Source: CAYHIN01 sp964356705 (GTDB lineage: Bacteria; Patescibacteriota; Microgenomatia; CAZETR01; Amesbacteraceae). From it: a stretch of DNA of 13,636 nt. Below are positions 6,608-13,057 of this stretch, one piece after another. Below the pieces are notes generated by a model. It saw nothing but the letters and a program-made list of their open reading frames with translations. It did not search any database and was not told the origin of the DNA. Numbering within the stretch: the stretch's first letter is position 1; each line of letters begins with the position of its first letter. Both the position numbers and the translations under genes were made by a program. The stretch lies in the NCBI GenBank assembly GCA_964356705.1, contig CAYHIN010000017.1, positions 1-13,636 on the forward strand, in the 5' to 3' direction.

Positions 6608-6644
6608 GACCTATTTTGACTTATGTGTCATAAATGACCTATAA
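6608..6644 (+). repeat. Four-unit 9-nt tandem repeat, copy D, forming a promoter
   Basis: Units GACCTATTT, GACTTATGT, GTCATAAAT, GACCTATAA, with one extra T after the first. A degenerate fifth unit may precede at 6598. The -35 and -10 hexamers of the next gene fall on this array, linking the repeat family directly to promoter sequence. Confidence 0.7.
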
Positions 6645-6645
6645 T
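6616..6645 (+). promoter_or_regulatory. Strong promoter for the regulator and partner gene pair
   Basis: TTGACT (6616-6621), an 18-nt spacer and consensus TATAAT (6640-6645). Transcription would start near 6652, giving a leader of about 16 nt before the ATG at 6668. No Shine-Dalgarno is evident. Confidence 0.7.
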
Positions 6646-6667
6646 ATAGCTATCCTGCTCCAAATAT

Positions 6668-7759
6668 ATGGAGCCACACCTCTACCCCATTCCCAAATCA
6701 AATCTTCTAAAGCGTTTTACCCCCGTTTTCTCTCAGTTCCAAAAAGCTCGTCATTCTACAGTTGTTGCGCTCCCATATGGTGGCCGCAGCTCCCACCTTC
6801 GTTTCATCAATTCCCAGCCCGAGCTTCAGATTGAGCTTGGAAAACCAGAAAATGACACCTTTGTCTGGGTGGAGACCAAGTCAGCAAAAAACTTCACTCA
6901 GCTTGCTACCCAGATTTGCGTTGCTCTCGATCAAAGCTTACTCACCAATCCCATTCTGGTTTCCCAAGACGACTATCTGGTCGCAACTCTTCTCCAGTCA
7001 ACCATTAACAAAATCCCCCATCCCATCATTCTGTGTCTCACTCTTGGTAGAGCCAACATCGATATCCATCCCGACGTCGAGCACCAGTTTGTACTCCTTA
7101 TTAAGCAATGTCCAAATCTCAAAATCCTTTGGAGTCTTGACTCATTTTCACTTCGCAATTATCACCCAGGCCACACTTCCACTCCGATAGTTGAGTCGGT
7201 TTTTTACTTGCCATCATTCAGCAAGGTCGAGACCGACCACAGTCTCAAGCGTACTGCAAAAAACCGTGACAAAACACTTTCCTCAAAATTACTGTCAAAA
7301 AGCATGGAACTCACCGGAGGTTTAGCTGGCTTGTTTCATCTTCTTGTCTTTCAGGGGGAAAATTTTTTACACACCCCCCAAGTTCAAGAAATTCTAAAAA
7401 CCGTCTCAACAGAACTCACCCTCTCCCCAGATCTCTCAATCCATCTATCCACCCCAGAACTCAGAGAATTCATAACTATCAGTCAATCCCAGGTTCACAC
7501 TTACGGCCCACTTCAGCTCAAATCGGAGCCAACTGCCCAAGATATATCAATTCTCGATCTATTCATCAAAAATGTCGGCAACACGGTCACCCGTGATCAA
7601 GTGGCCGTTAGCATCTGGGGCAAACGAGTTTCAGACAAATATTCAGACTGGGCCATCGACAAAGCTATTTCCCGAATCAAGGCAAAAATAGAGTCAAAAC
7701 AATACAGATTACTTACAGTAAAAAACCTAGGCTACAAGCTCATATGTCAAACGAACTAA
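6668..7759 (+). CDS. Winged-helix transcriptional regulator with degenerate P-loop-like N-terminal region
   Basis: 363 aa. The C-terminal part (about 288-361) is an OmpR/PhoB-type winged helix: ILDLFIKNVGNTVTRDQVAVSIWG, then the recognition-helix segment DWAIDKAISRIKAKIES and the wing LLTVKNLGYKL. There is no receiver domain. The N-terminal part begins with VVALPYGGRSSHLRFI (32-47), which has the layout of a Walker A loop (STAND/AAA type) with the invariant Lys replaced by Arg (R40) or lost, and the hydrophobic strand PIILCLTLG could be a relic Walker B. It therefore looks like a DNA-binding protein with a decayed or divergent NTPase sensor region. The assignment of the N-terminus is tentative; the winged helix is clear. 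It overlaps the next gene by 16 nt, suggesting translational coupling and a shared role. Confidence 0.75.
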   Translation: MEPHLYPIPKSNLLKRFTPVFSQFQKARHSTVVALPYGGRSSHLRFINSQPELQIELGKPENDTFVWVETKSAKNFTQLATQICVALDQSLLTNPILVSQDDYLVATLLQSTINKIPHPIILCLTLGRANIDIHPDVEHQFVLLIKQCPNLKILWSLDSFSLRNYHPGHTSTPIVESVFYLPSFSKVETDHSLKRTAKNRDKTLSSKLLSKSMELTGGLAGLFHLLVFQGENFLHTPQVQEILKTVSTELTLSPDLSIHLSTPELREFITISQSQVHTYGPLQLKSEPTAQDISILDLFIKNVGNTVTRDQVAVSIWGKRVSDKYSDWAIDKAISRIKAKIESKQYRLLTVKNLGYKLICQTN

Positions 7760-8871
7760 TTGACCATCTAAAAGCAAATTATCCGACGCGCAACAGTGTC
7801 AGGCTAATCGACTCTGGACTAGAGGCATTTAGCTATAGACCAACAAGTAACACAACTCGCTGGTTATACAGAGCTTATTACGAGTGCGATGCCTATCCTT
7901 TCCGATCCCTATTCGACACAGCTACAGTCTTAGCCCAAGTCCTTTGTGGTCTAAATCAAACAGATTGTCGTGCTGTCAGTCTGACAAATCTCACTAATCC
8001 AACTTTGACAGACTACGGCCTAGAGCAAGCAGTAGACAAAAACAAACTTACTTCAGACCTAGATCCAGCATTGGTCTCTCCGAGGTCAAACCAAGATATA
8101 TATGCCATTACTCTCGCCCAGGTCAAAACCTGCATAGATTATCGCAATCAATTTCCTCCTAGGGATATTTACCAATACGCAGAGGATACCAGCAGATGGC
8201 CAGAGATAGCTCCCATTGTTCAAGTCCAGCACATCGATCATCATTATCGTGAAAGAAACGTATCCACCGCTGTAGAATTCCATCCCTTGTCTTCAGCCCA
8301 AAATTCACCAGAAGAAACTCTTCGCGAATACCTCACTCTATTCGCTCCATATTATGTAGGCCGGTTGGGTCTAAACATATTGGCAACCAGCGCCGAAAGA
8401 ACATCAGATGAAGAGGACATGCCATTTTACCCAGCTTTCCATCATTACGATCCTCGTTTTGCCATCACCGAAACCATCTACTCTTTACGTCCCAAGGACA
8501 TAAACAACACCTCAGTTTATCTTTCCATACCAGAACCGTCCCCCAGACTGGCAGCCTCCATTGGGCCTCGAGTTTGCCTAGCGGCCACTCTGGCCGAAAC
8601 TCATACTAAGCGTCACCATGATATAGATCCCGACGCCAAGGCGATTATTGCCGAATCTGTAGCCAAATGGGGTGCCGAACATCAGCCAGTGATCGACAAA
8701 AAAATAGCTGGGATGCACAAGCGGGCAGCCACAATACAAAAATGGCATGCCAAGTTAGTAACAGAAGCCAGAGATTACCCCAAATATGCACGACCACTAC
8801 CAAAACACCCTGATCCTGAACCAAATTTCGTAAAAACCCTTGATCGCCATCTAAAATCCGTAGGCTACTAA
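7744..8871 (+). CDS. Hypothetical protein translated with the winged-helix regulator
   Basis: 375 aa, soluble, no signal peptide or membrane helix. I recognise no family. Visible features: aromatic and His-rich segments (VQHIDHHYRERNV, AFHHYDPRFAIT), an acidic patch (SAERTSDEEDMPFYP) and a basic, probably helical C-terminus (KKIAGMHKRAATIQKWHAKLVTEA). The His/Asp segments could bind metal, but no known signature fits. Its start codon lies inside the regulator gene, 16 nt before that gene's stop, so the two are almost certainly one transcript. It could be the regulator's signal-sensing partner or effector; this is inferred from context only. Confidence 0.7.
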   Translation: MSNELIDHLKANYPTRNSVRLIDSGLEAFSYRPTSNTTRWLYRAYYECDAYPFRSLFDTATVLAQVLCGLNQTDCRAVSLTNLTNPTLTDYGLEQAVDKNKLTSDLDPALVSPRSNQDIYAITLAQVKTCIDYRNQFPPRDIYQYAEDTSRWPEIAPIVQVQHIDHHYRERNVSTAVEFHPLSSAQNSPEETLREYLTLFAPYYVGRLGLNILATSAERTSDEEDMPFYPAFHHYDPRFAITETIYSLRPKDINNTSVYLSIPEPSPRLAASIGPRVCLAATLAETHTKRHHDIDPDAKAIIAESVAKWGAEHQPVIDKKIAGMHKRAATIQKWHAKLVTEARDYPKYARPLPKHPDPEPNFVKTLDRHLKSVGY

Positions 8872-8889
8872 CGCAATCTCACCTATCTT

Positions 8890-8925
8890 GTCCTATTTGT
8901 CCTATGCGCCTTATCTATCCTACTC
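8890..8925 (+). repeat. Four-unit 9-nt tandem repeat, intergenic copy B
   Basis: Units GTCCTATTT, GTCCTATGC, GCCTTATCT, ATCCTACTC, with a degenerate fifth from 8880. It lies 19 nt after the stop of the hypothetical gene and ends 11 nt before the -35 of the antitoxin promoter. Unit order matches copy A (third unit starts GCCTTATC in both), so A and B share descent. Confidence 0.85.
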
Positions 8926-8936
8926 TCCTCGCCTCC

Positions 8937-8965
8937 TTGACAAATACACACTCAAATGTTAAGTT
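8937..8965 (+). promoter_or_regulatory. Promoter of the Phd/RelE-type toxin-antitoxin operon
   Basis: Consensus TTGACA (8937-8942), 17-nt spacer and TAAGTT (8960-8965) preceded by TGT, an extended -10. The ATG at 8973 lies 7 nt beyond, so the mRNA would be leaderless. The direct repeat ATGTTAA at 8956 and 8973 may be an operator for autoregulation by the antitoxin (weak). Confidence 0.6.
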
Positions 8966-8972
8966 AAATACT

Positions 8973-9248
8973 ATGTTAAACATAAACACTATCAAGAGCT
9001 TCACCGATTTGCGTCAGGATCCAGCAGGCATTGCCGCTTTAGCCAAGCAAGAAGACGAAGTGGCTATTGTCAGTAGATCCAATCTTGAGCTAGTTGCCAT
9101 GTCTCCCGAAGCCTACTTTGCCCGCGAAAAATTATTAGACGAGCTCCAGGATCGCCTCGATGTCCTCGAAATCGCGGAAATGAAAAAAAATGCAGACGAA
9201 TCCAAATTCACGACCCACGACCAACTTCTCAAAAAGTTAGGGGTGTAA
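8973..9248 (+). CDS. Phd/YefM-family antitoxin
   Basis: 91 aa. The N-terminal DNA-binding and dimerisation part has the Phd/YefM pattern: INTIKSFTDLRQDPAGIAALAKQEDEVAIVSRSNLELVAMSPEAYF (3-48). The charged C-terminus (LDELQDRLDVLEIAEMKKNADESKF) would wrap the toxin. The frame stays open upstream to 8904, but the ATG at 8973 fits both the family's normal N-terminus and the promoter. It neutralises the toxin encoded 9 nt downstream and, as in the family, would repress its own promoter. Confidence 0.85.
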   Translation: MLNINTIKSFTDLRQDPAGIAALAKQEDEVAIVSRSNLELVAMSPEAYFAREKLLDELQDRLDVLEIAEMKKNADESKFTTHDQLLKKLGV

Positions 9249-9257
9249 TATTTCCAC

Positions 9258-9521
9258 ATGTATCAAGTCCTCTATTCTCCACAGTCCGAAAAATTTATAG
9301 TCAAACAAGACCGAAAGACTCAGCTAAAAATAGTATCCAAGCTAGAACACTTAGCCACAAACCCCCATGCTCCAAATCCCAATGTCACAAAAATGCAAGG
9401 ACTAGCAAACGGTTATCGTCTTAGAATTGGCGACATCAGATGCATCTACAAACTTGATGCTGAGCATCAAAAAATTGTAGTCTGGAAAATAAACTTCAGA
9501 GGCGAAATTTACAAACCCTAG
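9258..9521 (+). CDS. RelE/ParE-superfamily toxin
   Basis: 87 aa of the RelE/ParE fold: YQVLYSPQSEKFIVKQDRKTQLKIVSKLEHLATNP (helical hairpin), then GLANGYRLRIGDIRCIYKLD and KIVVWKINFRGEIYKP, matching the family's YRLRxGxxRxxY and hxHRxxxY strands (here NFRGEIY, with Asn where many have His). RelE members cut mRNA on the ribosome while ParE members inhibit gyrase; sequence alone does not decide. It is 9 nt after its antitoxin. The stop codon overlaps the stop of the convergent PIN toxin gene by 3 nt. Confidence 0.88.
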   Translation: MYQVLYSPQSEKFIVKQDRKTQLKIVSKLEHLATNPHAPNPNVTKMQGLANGYRLRIGDIRCIYKLDAEHQKIVVWKINFRGEIYKP

Positions 9522-9934
9522 GCCACCTCTCCCGGTTTCATCCACTTCACCGGCAGTTTTTTGAAATCTTGGTCATATGACACCACGGTCCACTCACCAC
9601 TCCGCACCTTTGGAAGAGAGGCAATCATTGCATCTATATATTTCACATTGAATTTCTTGTAAATTTCTACCGCTTTCATTAAGTCGTAATCATTACAAAT
9701 TTCAAGTCCAGACGAATTTGCCAACCCATCGAGAATTTTGATAAGTTCTTCCTTCGGAAATTCGTAACTTTTACTCAATACCCAGGCAATCTCGGCACTC
9801 ACAATTCCCGCAGTAACCGCCGATATTGATCTTTTTTTTATCTCTGCAAACAACCGTTTACACTCATCAGATGTTTTTTTGTCTTCGACTACAACACTCC
9901 TTAAAAAAATGTTTGTGTCCAAGAAATACTTCAT
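9518..9934 (-). CDS. vapC: PIN-domain ribonuclease toxin (VapC type)
   Basis: 138 aa with the PIN acidic set for divalent-metal RNA cleavage: D6 in YFLDTNIFLR, E48 in SAEIAWVL, D101 in YIDAMIAS, and D121 (or D123) in VVSYDQDF. Start chosen at ATG 9934, placing it 2 nt after the antitoxin stop and giving the canonical MKYFLDTN start; an in-frame start at 9967 would add 11 residues overlapping the antitoxin. The segment KVRSGEWTVVS before the last Asp is slightly longer than usual and resembles a GAGTGGTGAGTGG-type mini-repeat. Family members cleave tRNA or rRNA. Confidence 0.92.
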   Translation of the reverse strand: MKYFLDTNIFLRSVVVEDKKTSDECKRLFAEIKKRSISAVTAGIVSAEIAWVLSKSYEFPKEELIKILDGLANSSGLEICNDYDLMKAVEIYKKFNVKYIDAMIASLPKVRSGEWTVVSYDQDFKKLPVKWMKPGEVA

Positions 9935-9936
9935 TA

Positions 9937-10170
9937 TCAAACTCTCTCGTAATGTTTCTCCATCCACTCTCTGGCCTTTAGAGCGTTTTTTCCTTTGGGT
10001 GCTTTATACATGCCCGCCATGTCCAGTATGTCTCGGACAGGCTTTATCTTTACATAACCTTTCTCATAGACCAGTTTCACGGACGAATAGGGTTTTGCTC
10101 CCATTTTTTTCCGCATACCCACGGGAATAGTTACCTGTCCTTTTTGAGTCATCGTCGTAATACTTTCCAC
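9937..10170 (-). CDS. vapB: AbrB/MazE-type antitoxin (VapB)
   Basis: 77 aa. The swapped-hairpin AbrB DNA-binding domain is seen in ITTMTQKGQVTIPVGMRKKMGAKPYSSVKLVYEKGYVKIKPV, followed by a toxin-binding tail (DILDMAGMYKAPKGKNALKAREWMEKHYERV). The GTG at 10170 is chosen because a TTGACA/TAGTAT promoter places the transcript start on it; an ATG at 10152 (MTQKGQ) is the alternative. It neutralises the PIN toxin and should bind the palindrome at 10169-10203. Confidence 0.9.
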   Translation of the reverse strand: MESITTMTQKGQVTIPVGMRKKMGAKPYSSVKLVYEKGYVKIKPVRDILDMAGMYKAPKGKNALKAREWMEKHYERV

Positions 10171-10206
10171 AAAGTAATACTAATATAGGTAGTATTACTT
10201 TGTCAA
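10169..10206 (-). promoter_or_regulatory. vapBC promoter with embedded palindromic operator
   Basis: Perfect 13-bp inverted repeat (10169-10181 and 10191-10203) around a 9-nt centre. On the minus strand TTGACA (10201-10206), 18-nt spacer, TAGTAT (10177-10182); the predicted transcript starts at about 10170, exactly on the GTG. The palindrome covers most of the promoter from the edge of the -35 to the start codon, so binding would block polymerase: classic VapB autoregulation, with a leaderless mRNA. Confidence 0.75.
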
Positions 10207-10224
10207 ATCCATTTCAAAAAGAAA

Positions 10225-11916
10225 CTACTCAACTTCTTCTCCCAAATCTTCTTCCGGCTCCAAACCATATCTTTTCAACACTCTATCCGCTCTCGCGTGG
10301 CCCCGTCTTTTTGGGCTCAACCCAGATTTTACTTCCTGCCTCAGTCCGGCGATCTTCAATACCACGGCCTCGATCTCGGGAGCCAATTCCACCCCCCCGC
10401 CTCTTTCATGTCTCAACCTAGCTAGCTCTCCCAACAAAACTACGGTTCTCTTCTCAACTTCCTGTTCTATATAATGGCGGGTTTTTTGCAAAGTCAAATG
10501 AAGCAACACATCGGTAAATTCATTTCTCCAGTAGGGTTGCTTCGCAATACCGACTAGCATTCTCGCCTGATGCAACAATCCCATTGCGACATCAAAATCT
10601 CCCCTAAAACGAAAATCTCCCGCAAGTGTCCTGTCTGTCATCTTATTTACCCAGTCAGGATAAGTTCTCAAAGTGGTCAACGGAGGATTCTCTCTGTGTA
10701 AATTAATTTCGTTTACTGCCCCAGCTAGTTCATACATATACGCCAAATCGGGATGATATATACCCCTGTGGCATTCCAGACACATTGTCCCCAAGTGTCC
10801 TACAAAATTTGTGGCTCTTTCCACCTTTGGTGCACTTTTTGCAGCCATTCGTAGCAGTCGTTCTTTACTTTCAACCAGATTTACTTCAGCCCTCGTTGCC
10901 AACTCTCCCAAATTAAACGAACCCAAAGCCAAAAGTAACAATTCAGAATCATCAAAGATACTCTCAGGGATAAGTTCATACCAGGCAGCCATCACCCCAG
11001 CAGGCATTACTACTCCTCGAGGTTCAGCGTGATTTGCCTCCCACTGGCCATTTCTTAAATAGTCAACCATATAAAGTGCGTTTCCCACTTCAGGAAAATA
11101 ACCTTTTACGTTTCTATTGCATGTCGGGATGTCCGAAATTGTGGGAAAATTCCCTTCCTTCCATCCATTCCCCAACAGAGTAATCCGAGGAAGCACGCAC
11201 CGCCAATCATCCCGTTCCACTACATATTCACGAACCGAACTGTGATCAGTGAGAGTGAACGCACTCACATACACACTCAGCATATCCCCAGCCTGCACTA
11301 TAGGTTCATTAGGATTCATTAGTGTTTCAGGTGTTATCCCATACATGCCCAACAAAGCAATCGCCTCATACATCGCCTTCACATATCTCCCCATAAATAA
11401 TTCGCCTTCGGCTTTATACCCAGCCAGTTCAGCCGGGCTCATTTCGCTTTCGTGAGACGTATGAATTACGGTCGGAAACATTCGGTTATTCTCCCAATAA
11501 TCTCTCATTCCCTTATCAGCTACGACCAGTCCCCCCTTAAAAGGCACCCATGATCTCGCTTTCCTTGCAGTAGTAACTTTTTCAGTCATAGCCAGATCTA
11601 TCCGTATCTGCAAATCTTGAGGATCAGTAGTGATTTTCCTGTCAGCGCTCGTTGGTATATACACACCAACAGCCGGACTTACTTCACCATTTACCCCATT
11701 CATAATTACCCCAACTGGTTGCATCCCTCGACTGTTTGCCCCATACAAAATCACTTTTCCACTCAATCCAATCTCCATCAATGCCCGGCCCACCACTTTT
11801 AGCGAGTCCAGGCTCGGCTTGGGAGGCAATTCAAAAGTCTTCAAATCAGATCCCAATTCTCGACTGAGAGCGTCTACTTTTTCATGGACAGAGCCAGCCA
11901 ATTCACTAGCATACAT
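10225..11916 (-). CDS. Large soluble hypothetical protein, 563 aa
   Basis: No family recognised. Soluble, no signal peptide. The N-terminal part (about 40-230) is alpha/beta in character (VILYGANSRGMQPVGVIMNG, LVVADKGMRDYWE); the middle has FTLTDHSSVREYVVERDDW; the region 300-520 is mostly helical; the last 60 residues are charged (KRRGHARADRVLKRYGLEPEEDLGEEVE). A single CLECH (C379, C382, H383) followed by HP has the layout of a heme-c site but lacks export or other cytochrome features, so Zn binding or chance is more likely. ATG 11916 is preceded by GGGAGA. It ends the ligase/pth run, 36 nt after the 88-aa gene, and vapBC starts 54 nt past its stop. Confidence 0.8.
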   Translation of the reverse strand: MYASELAGSVHEKVDALSRELGSDLKTFELPPKPSLDSLKVVGRALMEIGLSGKVILYGANSRGMQPVGVIMNGVNGEVSPAVGVYIPTSADRKITTDPQDLQIRIDLAMTEKVTTARKARSWVPFKGGLVVADKGMRDYWENNRMFPTVIHTSHESEMSPAELAGYKAEGELFMGRYVKAMYEAIALLGMYGITPETLMNPNEPIVQAGDMLSVYVSAFTLTDHSSVREYVVERDDWRCVLPRITLLGNGWKEGNFPTISDIPTCNRNVKGYFPEVGNALYMVDYLRNGQWEANHAEPRGVVMPAGVMAAWYELIPESIFDDSELLLLALGSFNLGELATRAEVNLVESKERLLRMAAKSAPKVERATNFVGHLGTMCLECHRGIYHPDLAYMYELAGAVNEINLHRENPPLTTLRTYPDWVNKMTDRTLAGDFRFRGDFDVAMGLLHQARMLVGIAKQPYWRNEFTDVLLHLTLQKTRHYIEQEVEKRTVVLLGELARLRHERGGGVELAPEIEAVVLKIAGLRQEVKSGLSPKRRGHARADRVLKRYGLEPEEDLGEEVE

Positions 11917-11952
11917 TCTCCCAAACCTACCACATCCCCCAAAAAATACAAT

Positions 11953-12219
11953 CTATTTATTTTTCTCTTTCCTAATCTCCTTCAGTTTCCACATAAACAG
12001 CGCTCCGCGGTTAGCCGCATTACTATCCACCACAAATCTACGCACTTGCTCCAGAAGTGCTCTATCCACGGTCTTAGCCAGTCGCATATATATCGGGGTA
12101 TGAGCTTTGTCGCCTAGTGACTCAGCCAGTCCATACGCATAGTCCTGAAATTCCCGAGATATATATTTATTTTTCTCCGGTGTCTTCTTCTCATCCAGCA
12201 CTTGCCGCAGAGATTTCAT
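11953..12219 (-). CDS. Small basic hypothetical protein linked to pth
   Basis: 88 aa, helical and charged: MKSLRQVLDEKKTPEKNKYISREFQDYAYGLAESLGDKAHTPIYMRLAKTVDRALLEQVRRFVVDSN, ending WKLKEIRKEKNK. The pattern of a short basic N-terminus, aromatic YISREFQDYAYGLA and PIYMRLAK recalls small conserved CPR proteins placed near translation genes, but I have no name for it. Its ATG overlaps the pth stop (ATGA), so it is translationally coupled to pth, suggesting a role in translation or RNA handling (inference). Confidence 0.72.
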   Translation of the reverse strand: MKSLRQVLDEKKTPEKNKYISREFQDYAYGLAESLGDKAHTPIYMRLAKTVDRALLEQVRRFVVDSNAANRGALFMWKLKEIRKEKNK

Positions 12220-12716
12220 ACTATTTCCCCGACGATTTTCACTATCACTTCATCTATTATCCGCTTCTCTTCCAGAGAAAATTTTTGTAGCACGTACTCT
12301 TCGCCCATAATTCTTGATTCATTATTCATAATTCTGTTCTCAATCCCGATTCTTATTCGCCAAAAATCTTTTTCCCCCAGGGTTTGTTCCACCGAGTTCA
12401 CTCCCCCATGCACCTTCGGTCCCACCCCTTTTTGGATTTTATACTCACCTAGTTTGATATCCAGATCGTCATGTACCAGCCACAGTTCTCCCTCAGGCAA
12501 TCCCTGTAGCATTCTGCCCGACTCATTCATAAATACTTCATGACTTCGTACCAATACTAAATCCGGTGTTTTAAATACTTCTACCCCGTAGTGCTTCCTC
12601 CATCCATACTCACTATGCAGCTGGTCGGCAAAATAGTTCACAAACATAAGGCCCGCATTATGCCGCGTCACGGCATACTCCGCCCCCGGATTCCCCAGCC
12701 CTACTATTATTTTCAT
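12216..12716 (-). CDS. pth: Peptidyl-tRNA hydrolase, with RIM repeat insert and atypical active-site segment
   Basis: 166 aa, shorter than E. coli Pth (194). It recycles peptidyl-tRNA by cleaving the ester link. Family motifs: MKIIVGLGNPGAEYAVTRHNAG (catalytic H19), FMNESGR (N64), LVHDDLDIKLGEYKIQKG (D83). The segment that reads GGHNG in E. coli is KVHGGVNS here, so the Asn equivalent to N114 is Gly (G104). Between RIRIGI and EYVLQKFS, where a GRP loop is usual, lies ENRIMNNESRIMGE (126-139), encoded by a dispersed nucleotide repeat. The usual C-terminal lid is brief. The gene overlaps both neighbours by 4 nt (ATGA). Confidence 0.95.
   Translation of the reverse strand: MKIIVGLGNPGAEYAVTRHNAGLMFVNYFADQLHSEYGWRKHYGVEVFKTPDLVLVRSHEVFMNESGRMLQGLPEGELWLVHDDLDIKLGEYKIQKGVGPKVHGGVNSVEQTLGEKDFWRIRIGIENRIMNNESRIMGEEYVLQKFSLEEKRIIDEVIVKIVGEIV
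12307..12335 (-). repeat. Dispersed RIM repeat, copy 2 (in pth)
   Basis: The coding strand runs AGAATTATGAATAATGAATC then AAGAATTATG, encoding RIMNNESRIM (residues 128-137). It differs from the ligase copy at only a few bases. Internally it is two AGAATTATG words separated by a GAATC spacer. Confidence 0.85.
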
Positions 12717-13030
12717 TTCACAATCTTAGAAGTCCACTCCGAAACCAAAGGCAAATTCATCTTCTCTCCTTGATAGGTCTTAACAAGTAGCACCAACTGG
12801 ATCACAAATCCCGCGATATTGATAACTGGGACCAATATTGCTAAGAATACAGTCACCATAAATGCAAAGTTGAGAGCCGCCACACACACAGTCAACAGTA
12901 GCGACTGCACCGCGTGCCACTTGAGTACTTTATTATCAGATTCCAAAACCAAGAACACGACAGACAGCACAGCTCCAGCCACCGGGATATAGCACAGTGC
13001 AGCTTTTGTGCTGTTATCATCTTTTGCCAT
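12713..13030 (-). CDS. Tic20/DUF4870-like small membrane protein
   Basis: 105 aa with three hydrophobic helices (about 10-29, 45-62, 63-85). The SKAALCYIPV-like start (STKAALCYIPVAGAVLSVVFLVLE), the KWHAVQSLLL segment at the start of helix 2 and the short basic tail are characteristic of the Tic20-like/DUF4870 family; molecular function in bacteria is unknown. It has its own extended -10 and is followed by pth with a 4-nt overlap. Confidence 0.8.
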   Translation of the reverse strand: MAKDDNSTKAALCYIPVAGAVLSVVFLVLESDNKVLKWHAVQSLLLTVCVAALNFAFMVTVFLAILVPVINIAGFVIQLVLLVKTYQGEKMNLPLVSEWTSKIVK

Positions 13031-13037
13031 TACATTT

Positions 13038-13046
13038 AATATATCA
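13038..13046 (-). promoter_or_regulatory. Extended -10 box for the Tic20-like/pth operon
   Basis: TGA then TATATT on the minus strand, ending 7 nt before the ATG at 13030; no -35 visible. It predicts a leaderless transcript beginning inside the 27-nt gap after the ligase gene, separating pth expression from ligase. Confidence 0.5.
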
Positions 13047-13057
13047 CAACGGAAAAG

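Noticed and set aside
8904..8972. N-terminal extension of the Phd-type antitoxin
   Set aside because: The upstream frame runs through the repeat edge and promoter; the family N-terminus and the TTGACA/-10 placement support the ATG at 8973.
8956..8983. Palindromic operator for the Phd-type antitoxin
   Set aside because: The apparent inverted repeat matches only about half its positions; only the short direct repeat ATGTTAA is clear, so no operator is called.
10768..10782. CxxCH (CLECH) as a cytochrome c heme site
   Set aside because: One motif only, no signal peptide, no neighbouring heme-maturation genes, and the rest of the protein does not resemble a cytochrome.
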